Part shown: one piece after another, positions 18,396 through 27,348 of the stretch
How the letters are laid out: every line of letters starts with the position of its first letter
Position numbering within the stretch: the stretch's first letter is position 1
Source: Cellulomonas fulva
Lineage (GTDB): Bacteria; Actinomycetota; Actinomycetes; Actinomycetales; Cellulomonadaceae
Assembly (NCBI RefSeq): GCF_018531375.1
Contig: NZ_JAHBOH010000002.1
Location: forward strand, 372,001-436,000
DNA: 64,000 nt
Direction: 5' to 3'
Made by a program: the position numbers and the translations under genes
The notes under the pieces: generated by a model
The model's input: the letters and a program-made list of their open reading frames with translations, nothing else
The model's database searches: none
What the model was told of the DNA's origin: nothing

Positions 18396-20216
18396 TCACA
18401 CCCTGCCCGCCGGGCCCTGACGCAGCTCGGCCGACTCCTTGGCTGCGTCGTACGTCGCGGCGGTGCCCACCGAGAGCGGGAACTCGATCGGGAAGTCGCC
18501 GAAGAGGCGGCGCCCGGCGGTCGTCGCGGCGTCGACGACCGCGTCCGCCACGGCCCCGGCGTGCCGGGCGGGGCAGTGCACGACGAGCTCGTCGTGCAGG
18601 AAGTACACGAGGTGCGGGCGGCCCTGGAACGGCGGTCGCACCAGGCCCGGCGCATCGTCGTCGACGCCCATCGCCCACAGGCTGCGGCGCAGCTCGGCGA
18701 TCCAGCACAGCGCCCACTCGGCGGCGGTGCCCTGGACGACGAAGTTGCGGGTGAACCGGCCCCACGCGCGCGTCCGTGCCCGGGCGCGGGACTGGGCGCC
18801 CTCGTTCGCCTCGGGGTCGAGCGCGTCCGCCTGCGCCTGCGCCCAGGCGGCGTCGGGACGCGGCGAGCTGCGGCCGAGCAGCGTCGAGACCACCTCACCG
18901 CGCTCGCCCGCGCGGGCGGCCTCCTCGACCAGCCCGGTCGCTCGGGGGTACGCCTGGAGGAGCCGGGGGAGGACGCTCGCGCTCGCGCCCGTCGTGCCGC
19001 CGTACAGCGCACCGAGCATCCCGACCTTCGCGAGCGCGCGCTCGGGCACCACGCCGGACTCGACGATGCCCGCGTACAGGTCCTTGCCCGCCCCGGCGGC
19101 GGCCATCCGCTCGTCGTGCGCGAGCCCCGCGAGCACGCGCGGCTCCAGCTGGGCAGCGTCGGCGACGACCAGGCGCCACCCGGGGTCCGCCCGCACGGCG
19201 GACCGCAGCAGGCGCGGGATCTGCTGCGCACCGCCGCCGCTCGAGCCCCACCGACCGGTGACCACGCCGCCGACGACGTACTCGGGCCGGAACCGGCCGT
19301 CGGGCACCCACTGGTCGAGCCAGGTCCAGCCGTTCGCGCTGTGCAGGCGGGACAGCTTCTTGTAGGCGAGCAGCGGCGCGATGGCGGGGTGGTCGACCTC
19401 CCGCAGCTCCCAGGACCTGGTCGAGGTGACGGGGAGCCCCTGGCGGCGCAGCGCGCGCAGCACGTCGGGCAGCGAGTCGGGGTTGAGCAGCGGCGCGTCG
19501 AGCGCGGTCCGGAGGCGGGCCGCGAGGTCCGCCATGAGCGCGGGCCGCTCGCCGCGCGGCGGTCGCGGCCCCAGCAGGTCGGTCAGCACCGCGTCGTGCG
19601 TCGCGACGTCCCAGGGCAGCCCGGTGTGCTGCATCTCCGCGGCCGCGAGCGCCCCGGCCGACTCGCCGACGAGCAGGAGCCGCAACCGGTGCGGCGCGGT
19701 CGAGCCGGTGACCGCCGCGTCCTGGGCGGCGAGCTCCCGCTCGCACGCGTCGACGCCCGGGGCCGCGTCGTCGGACCCGCCCGCGGCGCCGTGCTCGTCG
19801 GGCTCGTCGGCGTCGAAGAGGGTGTCCTGGCGACCGTCGGGGCGCACGGGACCGGGCACGGCTGCCGCGGCCGCGAGGTCGAACGGGCCGGGCACGTCGC
19901 GGGCGAGCGCGGAGCCCGCGGTCGCGGCCGAGGTCCGCAGGATGCGGTGGGTGAGGCGCAGGTCCAGGCAGCGCTCGACGCGGGTGCCGTCCTGCAGCAG
20001 GCGCGGGTACCAGCTCGCGGTGTCCGCCCACACCCAGCGGACGGCGCGCTCATGCCCGACGACGGCGTCGGGCACGCTCCGCACGCTGACCACCGGACCG
20101 ACGGACCCCGCGGGACCAGGTGCGTCGGCAGGTGCGTCGGGAGGCGCGGCGCGAGGCGCGCCGGCGGGTGACGCGGGTCGCGCGAGCAGGACGAGCACCC
20201 TCGGAGCCTGCCGCAC
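18396..20216 (-). CDS. PolA-like bifunctional 3'-5' exonuclease/DNA polymerase, atypical
   Basis: This 606-residue family A polymerase-like protein lacks the N-terminal 5' nuclease of PolA. Motif A reads VVADAAQLEPRVLAGLAHDERM, where canonical PolA has DYSQIELR. Motif C is FLHDELVVHC with the catalytic Asp. The motif B region reads RALAKVGMLGALYG, so the basic residue and YG are retained but the spacing is altered. A shortened exonuclease-like domain occupies residues 60-250. Such genes are common in actinobacteria alongside a normal polA. Their role in repair or tolerance is unclear. GTG 20216 was chosen because it starts the VRQAPRVLVLLA strand; upstream codons come from low-complexity and repeat sequence. 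Confidence 0.8.
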   Translation of the reverse strand: MRQAPRVLVLLARPASPAGAPRAAPPDAPADAPGPAGSVGPVVSVRSVPDAVVGHERAVRWVWADTASWYPRLLQDGTRVERCLDLRLTHRILRTSAATAGSALARDVPGPFDLAAAAAVPGPVRPDGRQDTLFDADEPDEHGAAGGSDDAAPGVDACERELAAQDAAVTGSTAPHRLRLLLVGESAGALAAAEMQHTGLPWDVATHDAVLTDLLGPRPPRGERPALMADLAARLRTALDAPLLNPDSLPDVLRALRRQGLPVTSTRSWELREVDHPAIAPLLAYKKLSRLHSANGWTWLDQWVPDGRFRPEYVVGGVVTGRWGSSGGGAQQIPRLLRSAVRADPGWRLVVADAAQLEPRVLAGLAHDERMAAAGAGKDLYAGIVESGVVPERALAKVGMLGALYGGTTGASASVLPRLLQAYPRATGLVEEAARAGERGEVVSTLLGRSSPRPDAAWAQAQADALDPEANEGAQSRARARTRAWGRFTRNFVVQGTAAEWALCWIAELRRSLWAMGVDDDAPGLVRPPFQGRPHLVYFLHDELVVHCPARHAGAVADAVVDAATTAGRRLFGDFPIEFPLSVGTAATYDAAKESAELRQGPAGRV

Positions 20217-20312
20217 GCCACCGACAGGCCGCGCGCAGGCTCGTCGGACGGGCCGTGCGCAACCAGGACCAGCGAGATCGAGCCGAACAGGTGCCGGCCG
20301 GACAGTTCCGGC

Positions 20313-20368
20313 CGGACAGGTCACGCAGGACAGGTCACGCCGGACAGATCACGCCGGACAGGTCACGC
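20313..20368. repeat. Four-copy 14-base tandem array crossing the GDSL hydrolase stop
   Basis: Four 14-base units (20313-20326, 20327-20340, 20341-20354, 20355-20368) of the form CGGACAGGTCACGC lie head to tail with single-base differences. The last unit overlaps the final codons of the GDSL gene, whose stop is at 20363-20365. Confidence 0.85.
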
Positions 20369-21007
20369 CGGGATGCCCACCGCGTCGAGCCAGGCCTCGG
20401 CGAGCAGCCCGTTGCCCGCGACGGACAGGTGCACGCCGTCGAAGGTCCAGTGCTCCGCCCCCGCGGCCTCGGCGGCCTCGGCGAAGAGGTCGTCCGCGCG
20501 CAGCAGCAGCGCGTCGTACTCGGTCGCCAGGCGCCGGACCACTGCGATCCGCGGGTCCAGGTCCTCACGCCACGCGGGCTGGTCGGGGGTCAGCGGGAGG
20601 AGGAACGGCTCCACCAGGACGAACCGCGCCGCGAGGCGCTCGCGCGCGGGGTCCAGGAGCGCGCGGTAGTGCTCCTCGTACTCGTCCGTGCTGGTGGCGG
20701 TGCCCGCGTCGTACCGGCGCCACGTGTCGTTGATCCCCACGAGCAGCGAGATCACCGTCGGCCGGAGCTCCAGCGCGTCGCGCTCCCAGCGGTCCCGCAC
20801 CATCGCCGCGGTGTCGCCCCCGACGCCGCGGTTGAGGAACTCGAGCCCGAGCTCGGGCCGGCGGGCACCCGCGAGGGCCGCGGCGATCGCGACCCAGCCG
20901 TGGCCCAGGCTCATGGGGTCGTCGCGGTCGCGGCCCCAGTCGGTGATGGAGTCGCCCTGGAAGAGGACGCGGTCGCCACGCTGCAGGAACGTCGTCACGG
21001 GCGTCAT
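20363..21007 (-). CDS. SGNH/GDSL family hydrolase
   Basis: This 214-residue protein has all four SGNH blocks. Block I is LFQGDSITDWGR with the nucleophile Ser near residue 19. Block II Gly is in RGVGGDT and block III Asn is in VGINDTWR. Block V is FDGVHLSVAGN with the catalytic Asp and His near residue 195. It is a probable cytoplasmic esterase/lipase-type hydrolase, since no signal peptide precedes the first strand. The substrate is unknown. ATG 21007 begins the domain directly. Its last residues are encoded by the first unit of the 14-base tandem array, so the C-terminus may vary between strains. Confidence 0.9.
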   Translation of the reverse strand: MTPVTTFLQRGDRVLFQGDSITDWGRDRDDPMSLGHGWVAIAAALAGARRPELGLEFLNRGVGGDTAAMVRDRWERDALELRPTVISLLVGINDTWRRYDAGTATSTDEYEEHYRALLDPARERLAARFVLVEPFLLPLTPDQPAWREDLDPRIAVVRRLATEYDALLLRADDLFAEAAEAAGAEHWTFDGVHLSVAGNGLLAEAWLDAVGIPA

Positions 21008-21089
21008 CCCACCACATCGGGCCGTGCCGCGGGACCGGGCGCGGGCCGTCCACTAGCCTGAACCCGCGCACGGCCTCGGTGCCGTGCGG

Positions 21090-21163
21090 CGGGGTGTGGC
21101 GCAGGTTGGTAGCGCGTCCGCTTTGGGAGCGGAAGGTCGCCGGTTCGAATCCGACCACCCCGA
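21090..21163 (+). tRNA. tRNA-Pro (anticodon TGG)
   Basis: A 74-base cloverleaf can be drawn by hand: acceptor CGGGGTG/CACCCCG, D stem GCGC/GCGC, anticodon stem TCCGC/GCGGA with loop TTTGGGA (anticodon TGG), and T loop TTCGAAT. CCA is encoded at 21164-21166. The T stem GCCGG/CCGAC has one C-A mismatch at the second pair. Confidence 0.95.
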
Positions 21164-21288
21164 CCACGCAGGGGCGTGCGTGCGCGTCGCACGACGAGCA
21201 CGCACGACGAGGCGCAGCACGACCCCGGGCGCGGTGCTCGGCGATCTCTGCGCGATCTCGGCGATGCCGCGGGACGAGCATCGTCGGC

Positions 21289-24180
21289 TCAGCCCGGCGC
21301 CGCGGCCACGTCGAGCAGGCCCCGGCGGTGGGCGATCGAGACCGCCTCGGCGCGCCCCGACGCCCCGAGCTTGGCGAGCACGTTCGAGATGTGCACCGAG
21401 ACGGTCTTGCCGGAGATGAAGAGCCGCGCGCCGATCTGGTTGTTCGAGAGACCCTGCGCGACGAGCGCGAGCACCTCCGACTCGCGCGCGGTGAGCACGT
21501 CGGCCCCCGCGCGTTCCGACGCGGTGCCCGGGACGGCGAGCCGACCGCGGCGCGCGAGCGCCTCGAGCTCCTCGGCGAGCGGCACCGCGGCCATCGCGCG
21601 GGCGTCCTGGAGCGCCGTCGTCGCCTGACGCGCGGCCTCGGTGCGGTCGCCGGCCTCGAGCAGGGCCTGGGCCCAGCGCGAGCGGCTGCGCGTCTGCTCG
21701 TACCGGTTGCCGTACCCGAAGGCCTCGACGGAGGCGCGCCACAGCTCGACCGCCTCGTCGTGCGCCCCGCGCAGGCGCGCGTGCTCGGCGCGCGCCCGGG
21801 CGACCCACGCCAGCCCTTCGGGGCCGACGCGTCGGCCGGGGGGCAGCGGCCGCGCCGCGGTGGACTCGACCCGCTCGCGGAACGGCTCGCCCTGCTCGAC
21901 GCGCGGTGCGGGGTCGCGGCCGTGCAGGCGGTCGTCCTCGGCGGCGTCGGCCAGGGCGGCGAGAGCGAGCGCGGAGAGCCACAGCCCACCGAAGAACTGC
22001 GGGTTCCACGCCTCGCTCAACAGGGTCACCACGCGTGACACGAGCGCGACGGCCTCGTCCGTGGCGCCCTGGCGGGTCAGCACGTCCGCGGCGCACCCGC
22101 CGGTCACGAGCGCGATCAGGCCGTCGCGCTCCCACTGCGGCTCGAGCGCCCGGGCCCGGTCGAGCAGGTCCTCGTCGCCCCGCGCGGCAGCGCTGTAGAA
22201 CACGGCCACGTCGAGCAGTCCGCCGTCCTCGTCGGGCCCGCGGGCGGGCGCCGGCACGGGGGACAGGTCGCCGCGCTGGTAGGCGACCAGTGCGGCGTAG
22301 CCGGCGAGCTCGAGGCCGTGCTCGGTGTTGGCCAGCCCCGCCGCCGCGGCGAGGCCGACCCCGTCAGCGGCGAGGCGCCCGGTGCCCTCGAGGTCGCCGA
22401 CGTCGTACCGGTTGGCCGCCATGTTGGTCAGGATCCGGAGCTGGGTCACGACGTCGCCGACCGAGCGGGCACGCTCGAGCGCCTGGTGCAGCATCTGCTC
22501 GGCCTGGTCGGCGTCGTCGTCGGCGACCATCACCGCGAGCGTCGTCAGCGCGTCCGACTCCGCGTCGAGCGCGCCGATGCCGCGCGCGACCGCGAGGGCC
22601 TCCTGCGTGGTCGCGAAGGCCTCGAGGGTACGGTCGAGGTAGACCAGCGAGCGCGCGTGCGTCGCGAGCGCCCAGGCCCGCTCGGCGCTGGGCGCCGTGG
22701 GCAGGTCGGCGAGGGCGAGGCCCGACTGCTCGAGCGCGTCCGCCACGCGCTCGACGGCCTGCAGGTGGCGGGCCAGCGCGGTCCGGCGGCGCGGGCGGTC
22801 GGCGTCGGTCGCCTCCTCGACGGCCGAGCGCGCGAGCTGCACCGCGCGGTCCCGCCGTGCGGTCGCGGCGGCGGCCGACGCCGCGCGGGCCAGCACGGCG
22901 TCGCGCCGCTCCCCGGACTCCTCCGGCGCGGCGGGCACCGCGTCCCACAGCCGGAGCGCCACCTCGAGATGGCGCAGCTCCTCCTCGGGCGCCAGGAGCG
23001 TGTGCGCCGCCCGCCCCGCCGCGAGCGACGCGCCGAGCGCCGTGGGCAGGTCGTGCGCCTGCATCGCGTGCGTGGCGAGCTCGGCCGCGCTCCCCAGCGC
23101 CGGCTCGGCGCGCAGCGCGGTCACGTAGGCGCGGTGCACCGCGGTCGTCTCCCCGGGCAGCAGGTCGGCGGCCACCGCCTCGGCCAGCAGCGCGTGCCGG
23201 AAGGCCAGGTGCCCGTCCTCGACCGCCAGCACGTGGTGACCGACCGCCTCCCGCAGCGCGGCGTCGAACCCCGCCGTCAGGCCGGCGTCGAGCGCGCCGG
23301 CGGCCGCCCGCAGCAGCGGCTCGTCGACCCGGCGACCCGCGACCGACGCGACCCGCACGAGCTGCTGGACCGCTGGGTCGAGCTGTTCGACGCGGGCTCG
23401 CAGGACGTCGGCGAGCGAGCCCGGCAGCTCGTCGTCGGGCTGCTCCAGGAGCTCCTGCGCGAAGTACGCGTTGCCGCCCGACCGCTCCGCGACGCGACGC
23501 ACCGTCCGCGCGGCGGGCGCCCGTCCGGTGAGCGCGGTCGCGAACTCCCGCACCTCGGCGGGGGTGAACGGAGGCAGCTCGAGGCGCTGCACGCGCGGGT
23601 GCCGGGCGAGCTCGAGCGCCACGGGCCGCCAGGGGTGACGGCGGTGCAGGTCGTCCGTGCGGTAGGACACGACGAGCAGCACGTGCTCGTCGTGCAGCCG
23701 GCTGACGAGGAACCGCAGCACGTCCCGGCTCGAGGCGTCGGCCCAGTGCGCGTCCTCGACGACGAGCAGCAGCGGTCGGTCGGCGCTCGCGACGGCGGCG
23801 AACAGCTCGGCCAGCGCGTCGAAGAGCTGGAGGCGGTCCGCGTCGTCCCCCAGGTCGCCGCGGCCCAGGAGCCGGCCCAGCGCGGGGCGGTCGGCCGCGA
23901 CGCGCGCGACCGTCTCCGGGCACTCCTCCCGCAGGCGGGCGACCGCCTCGGCGAAGGGGAGGTACGGCAGGCCGATCTCGCCCAGGTCGACGCAGTGCGC
24001 GACGACGACGGCCGCCCCGCCGTCCGCGGCGCGGCGCGCGACCTCCCGCACCAGGGCGGACTTGCCCACGCCGGCGTCACCGGCGACGAGGACGACGCCG
24101 GGCGCGCCGGCGCCCGCCCGGACCAGCGCGTCCCGCAGGACGTCCACCTGGTGCGAGCGGGCGACGAAGGGTGTGCTCAT
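21289..24180 (-). CDS. Large LuxR (LAL) family transcriptional regulator
   Basis: This 963-residue regulator has the LAL layout: an N-terminal STAND ATPase with Walker A GDAGVGKSALVRE (about residue 33) and Walker B-like LLLVVEDAHWADASSRD, a long TPR-like helical middle and a C-terminal LuxR helix-turn-helix (LTARESEVLALVAQGLSNNQ, then IGARLFISGKTVSVHISNVL) at about residues 895-955. LAL proteins are ATP-driven activators often tuned by sugars or other small ligands; MalT is the model. The target is unknown. The ATG at 24180 overlaps the stop of the upstream small ORF (ATGA), implying translational coupling. A tRNA-Pro gene lies just beyond the 3' end in the opposite orientation. Confidence 0.92.
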   Translation of the reverse strand: MSTPFVARSHQVDVLRDALVRAGAGAPGVVLVAGDAGVGKSALVREVARRAADGGAAVVVAHCVDLGEIGLPYLPFAEAVARLREECPETVARVAADRPALGRLLGRGDLGDDADRLQLFDALAELFAAVASADRPLLLVVEDAHWADASSRDVLRFLVSRLHDEHVLLVVSYRTDDLHRRHPWRPVALELARHPRVQRLELPPFTPAEVREFATALTGRAPAARTVRRVAERSGGNAYFAQELLEQPDDELPGSLADVLRARVEQLDPAVQQLVRVASVAGRRVDEPLLRAAAGALDAGLTAGFDAALREAVGHHVLAVEDGHLAFRHALLAEAVAADLLPGETTAVHRAYVTALRAEPALGSAAELATHAMQAHDLPTALGASLAAGRAAHTLLAPEEELRHLEVALRLWDAVPAAPEESGERRDAVLARAASAAAATARRDRAVQLARSAVEEATDADRPRRRTALARHLQAVERVADALEQSGLALADLPTAPSAERAWALATHARSLVYLDRTLEAFATTQEALAVARGIGALDAESDALTTLAVMVADDDADQAEQMLHQALERARSVGDVVTQLRILTNMAANRYDVGDLEGTGRLAADGVGLAAAAGLANTEHGLELAGYAALVAYQRGDLSPVPAPARGPDEDGGLLDVAVFYSAAARGDEDLLDRARALEPQWERDGLIALVTGGCAADVLTRQGATDEAVALVSRVVTLLSEAWNPQFFGGLWLSALALAALADAAEDDRLHGRDPAPRVEQGEPFRERVESTAARPLPPGRRVGPEGLAWVARARAEHARLRGAHDEAVELWRASVEAFGYGNRYEQTRSRSRWAQALLEAGDRTEAARQATTALQDARAMAAVPLAEELEALARRGRLAVPGTASERAGADVLTARESEVLALVAQGLSNNQIGARLFISGKTVSVHISNVLAKLGASGRAEAVSIAHRRGLLDVAAAPG

Positions 24181-24383
24181 CGGGCCGCGGACCACGCCCC
24201 CGATCCTCGCAGCGACCACCCACGCGGCGCACGGGTCCGCCGGTGCGCGGACGTCTCGCCCCGCGTGCGGCGCCGCGCCGGACGCCCCCGGTCCGCGTGA
24301 CCCCGCTCCGCCCGCAGGTCCTCGACCACGCGCTCGCGGCGGTACGCGAGCTCCGCCCCCGACCAGTCCACGATCTCGACCAT
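24177..24383 (-). CDS. Small Arg-rich protein coupled to the LAL regulator (68 aa)
   Basis: This 68-codon ORF starts at ATG 24383 with a strong GGAGGGGGA Shine-Dalgarno and ends in the ATGA overlap with the LAL regulator. The N-terminal third (MVEIVDWSGAELAYRRERVV) looks like a normal folded stretch; the rest is Arg/Gly/Ala-rich and probably disordered or nucleic-acid-binding. No family is recognised. The ribosome binding site and four-base overlap are the evidence that it is translated. Its most likely role is to couple translation into the regulator, with or without a function of its own. Confidence 0.55.
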   Translation of the reverse strand: MVEIVDWSGAELAYRRERVVEDLRAERGHADRGRPARRRTRGETSAHRRTRAPRGWSLRGSGAWSAAR

Positions 24384-24540
24384 GGCTCTTCCCCCTCCGG
24401 AAGTGTGCCGACCCGTCCTGGAGCCGACCCGTCTCGATCCGACACGTCGACTCTCGTCGTGAGGCGCGCCGGGGTGGATCGGGAGACCGTCCAGTGTTCT
24501 CGCGTGAGGCAGAGGTGAGGGGTGGTGAGGGTCAGGGTGA

Positions 24541-24564
24541 GGGGTCTGAGGTACCTCAGACCCC
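24541..24564. terminator. Perfect hairpin terminator after the CNNM/CBS gene
   Basis: A 10-bp perfect stem (GGGGTCTGAG / CTCAGACCCC) encloses the loop GTAC. It lies 18 bases past the stop of the CNNM gene and separates it from the small ORF/LAL operon. G-rich GGTGAGGG-like motifs flank it at 24510-24545. Confidence 0.75.
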
Positions 24565-24581
24565 GTCGTCGGACCGGGTCG

Positions 24582-25997
24582 TCAGAGCGGGTCGTCGGCC
24601 GGGGCCGGGTCGCGCTCCACGCGCACCGAGGTGATGCGGCGCCGGTCCACGTCCCGCACGACGATCCGCGCGACCGGCGCCCCGCTCGGGACCGACCCGT
24701 CGTGCGCCCCGTCGGCCGGCTCGACGTCGACCGCCTCGCCCGTCACGGGGATGTGGCCCAGCCGCGCGAGGACGAAGCCCGCGACCGTCTCGTACGGTCC
24801 GTCCGGCAGCGTGACACCCGTGCGCTGCGCGAACTCCTCGAGGGTGAGCCGCGCGTCCACCTCGGAGTCCTGGTCCCGGGACGCGGGAGGGGACGCGGGC
24901 ACCACGTCGTACTCGTCGACGATGTCGCCGACGAGCTCCTCCAGCAGGTCCTCGAGGGTCACGATCCCGTCGGTGCCGCCGTACTCGTCGACGACGACCG
25001 CGAGATGGGCCCCGGTGCGGCGCATCATCGACAGCGTCGGCAGGACCGCGTTGGTCCCGGGCAGCGACACCACGGGCCGCGTCACGTCGCGCACGGTCGT
25101 CGCGGCCACCTCGATGATCGCCTCGACCACGCCCTCCCCACCCCGCGTGTCCGGGTCCTCGTCGGCGTCGCGGACGGCGCGCGCGACGGGCGCCAGCAGG
25201 TCGCGGACGTGCACGAACCCGACGATGTCGTCGAAGTCCTCCCCGGTCACGGGGTACCGGGAGTACGGCAGGTCGCCGACGACGCGCGCGGCCTCGGCGA
25301 TCGGCGCGTCCGCCGCGAGGAACTGCACGTCCGCGCGGGGACGCATCGCCTCGACGAGCGAGCGGTCGCCGGCGGCGAAGACGTCGTCGATCAGGCGCCG
25401 CTCGTCCTCCGGCAGGTCCGGGTGGGTGCGGACCAGGTCGCGCAGCTCCTCGTCGGACATCTGGTCGCTGGTCGCGTGCGGGTCGAAGCCCAGGAGCCGC
25501 ACGACGCCGTTGGTCGAGACGGACAGCAGCCACACGACCGGCGTCATCAGCGCGGCGAACCGGTCGAGCGGCGGCCCCACCCACAGCGACACCCGGGCGG
25601 ACTGCTGCATGGCGATGCGCTTGGGGGCGAGCTCGCCCAGGACGAGCGAGAGGTAGGCGATGACGAGCGTCAGCACGATGAGCGCGGTGCCCGACGCCGC
25701 CCCGGGCGACAGCCCCAGGGACTCGAGCGCGGGCGACAGCGACGGCGCGAGCGTCGACGCGCCGAACGCCGCCGAGAAGAACCCGGCCACCGTCACGCCG
25801 ATCTGCACGGCCGCCAGGAAGCGGTTGGGGTCACGGGCGACGGCGGCCACCCGCGCTCCACGTCGGCTCTGCTTCTCGAGCTGGCCGAGCTGGGACTCGC
25901 GCAGCGAGACGAGCGCGAGCTCGGTCCCGGCGAACACGCCGCCGAGAAGGATGAACAGGAGGACCAGGCCGGCGTCGGCCCAGGTGTCGGCGGTCAT
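24582..25997 (-). CDS. CNNM/CorC (HlyC) family membrane protein with CBS pair
   Basis: This 471-residue protein combines a CNNM transmembrane domain (about residues 1-190; hydrophobic helices at 10-30, 60-85, 100-125 and 150-170), a CBS pair (about 205-335) and a C-terminal CorC_HlyC domain (about 350-445). The signature GELAPKRIAMQQSARVSL ends the transmembrane part, and EYGGTDGIVTLEDLLEELVGDI is the second CBS motif that binds adenine nucleotides. Bacterial CNNM/CorC proteins are linked to Mg2+ and Co2+ efflux; the older hemolysin label is misleading. The transport direction is known from the family only. ATG 25997 starts directly before the first helix. A hairpin follows the gene. Confidence 0.92.
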   Translation of the reverse strand: MTADTWADAGLVLLFILLGGVFAGTELALVSLRESQLGQLEKQSRRGARVAAVARDPNRFLAAVQIGVTVAGFFSAAFGASTLAPSLSPALESLGLSPGAASGTALIVLTLVIAYLSLVLGELAPKRIAMQQSARVSLWVGPPLDRFAALMTPVVWLLSVSTNGVVRLLGFDPHATSDQMSDEELRDLVRTHPDLPEDERRLIDDVFAAGDRSLVEAMRPRADVQFLAADAPIAEAARVVGDLPYSRYPVTGEDFDDIVGFVHVRDLLAPVARAVRDADEDPDTRGGEGVVEAIIEVAATTVRDVTRPVVSLPGTNAVLPTLSMMRRTGAHLAVVVDEYGGTDGIVTLEDLLEELVGDIVDEYDVVPASPPASRDQDSEVDARLTLEEFAQRTGVTLPDGPYETVAGFVLARLGHIPVTGEAVDVEPADGAHDGSVPSGAPVARIVVRDVDRRRITSVRVERDPAPADDPL

Positions 25998-26061
25998 GTC
26001 GGCAGCTCCGGGGGCGTGGTCGGTGTCCCTCAGCCTAAGCGCGACCGGACGCGGACCGGGG

Positions 26062-27234
26062 TCAGCGCGAGGGCCAGTGCCACGCCGGCTGGTCGAGCGG
26101 CCCGTCGCGGCCGTCCACGACGGTCTCGCCCTGCTCGAGCAGCAGGCGCACCTCCTGGGTGTCGGGCACGGTCTGCGGGCCCGCGACCAGAGCGGCGGCG
26201 AGCGCGTCCGAGTGCGTGACGACCACGACCTGGGTGTCGCGCGCCGCGCGCTGCACCAGCCGCGCGAGCGCGGGCAGCAGCTCGGGGTGCAGGCTCGTCT
26301 CGGGCTCGTTGAGCACCATCAGCTCGGGCGGGCGCGGGGTCAGCAGCGCCGCGACCCACAGCAGGTAGCGCAGCGTGCCGTCGGACAGCTCCGCCGCGTC
26401 GAGCGGACGCAGCAGCGACCGGCGCTCGAGCTGCAGCGCGAACCGGCCGTCGTCGGCGCGCACCACCACCCGGGCACCGGGGAAGGCCTCGGCCACCGCG
26501 TCGTCGAGCTCCTGGCCGCGCCCCAGCTCGCGCGCGGTCTCGATCGCCGCCGCCAGGTCGCCGCCGTCGTGGGCGAGGGCGGTGGTGCGGGTGCCCACGC
26601 GGACGCGGCGCGCGGGGGCGTCGGCGTCGGTGCGCAGGTGGTCGTAGAACCGCCAGCCCCGCAGGCGCTCGCGCACGGCCACGACCTCGGGCGCTCCGGT
26701 GGGGTCGACGACCTCCGAGAGCATCGAGTCGAACGGCCGCAGCCGGCCGCCGACGGGCTGCCAAGCACCCTCGTCGTCCCGGACCCGGACCGCCGGACCG
26801 CGCCGCTCGACGAGCGTGGTCGCGGGGCGGGGGAACGGCCCGCTCCAGATCGACTCGACCTTGACCTCCGGGTCGAGCATGAACGGAGAGCCGCCGTCCT
26901 GCGGCAGACCGAGGTCGACCGCGTACCCCAGGTCCTCACGGCTCGCGAAGCCGAGCCGGAGCGCGACCGGCCCCGAGCGCACGGTGCCCTGCGCGTCGCC
27001 ACCGCGGCGGCGCGTGCCGCGCTCGGGCCCGGCCCACAGCGTCGAGCGCAGGCCGCCCTCCCGGGCGACCGCCCCGACGGCGCCGCCGAGCGCGCACTCG
27101 GCGAGCAGCCGCAGCGCCCGGTACACCCCGGACTTGCCCGTGCCGTTGGCCCCGGTCACCACCGTGAGCCCGCCCAGCGGCAGCACGAGCCCACGCAACG
27201 AGCGGTAGCCCTCGACCGCCACGGTCTCGATCAC
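26062..27234 (-). CDS. RecF/SMC-type AAA ATPase (AAA_21-like), stand-alone
   Basis: This 390-residue ABC-type ATPase has an N-terminal Walker A GANGTGKSGVYRAL (about residue 27). Its signature and Walker B are LSDGTLRYLL and LMVLNEPETSLHPELLP, with the usual Asp of Walker B replaced by Asn and a retained catalytic Glu. The H-loop is VVVVTHSDAL. There is no TOPRIM domain, so it is not a full OLD nuclease. Related stand-alone ATPases are seen in DNA repair, regulation and phage defence, so function is open. GTG 27234 has a near-perfect GGGAGGAGG Shine-Dalgarno five bases upstream. It diverges from the Abhydrolase_9 gene, with a 114-bp shared spacer. Confidence 0.85.
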   Translation of the reverse strand: MIETVAVEGYRSLRGLVLPLGGLTVVTGANGTGKSGVYRALRLLAECALGGAVGAVAREGGLRSTLWAGPERGTRRRGGDAQGTVRSGPVALRLGFASREDLGYAVDLGLPQDGGSPFMLDPEVKVESIWSGPFPRPATTLVERRGPAVRVRDDEGAWQPVGGRLRPFDSMLSEVVDPTGAPEVVAVRERLRGWRFYDHLRTDADAPARRVRVGTRTTALAHDGGDLAAAIETARELGRGQELDDAVAEAFPGARVVVRADDGRFALQLERRSLLRPLDAAELSDGTLRYLLWVAALLTPRPPELMVLNEPETSLHPELLPALARLVQRAARDTQVVVVTHSDALAAALVAGPQTVPDTQEVRLLLEQGETVVDGRDGPLDQPAWHWPSR

Positions 27235-27336
27235 GTCCGCCTCCTCCCGGCGCCCTGGAGGCGCTCGCGGCCAGGGTGCCAGGTGGCGGTGACAACCACC
27301 GCCGGACAGGCATGGACGTCCGGCCGCGGGGGACGA

Positions 27337-27342
27337 GAGGAT
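27337..27342 (+). promoter_or_regulatory. -10-like element of the Abhydrolase_9 gene
   Basis: GAGGAT ends six bases before ATG 27349, the same leaderless-type layout as malQ and rpiB. Confidence 0.4.
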
Positions 27343-27348
27343 CGCGCC

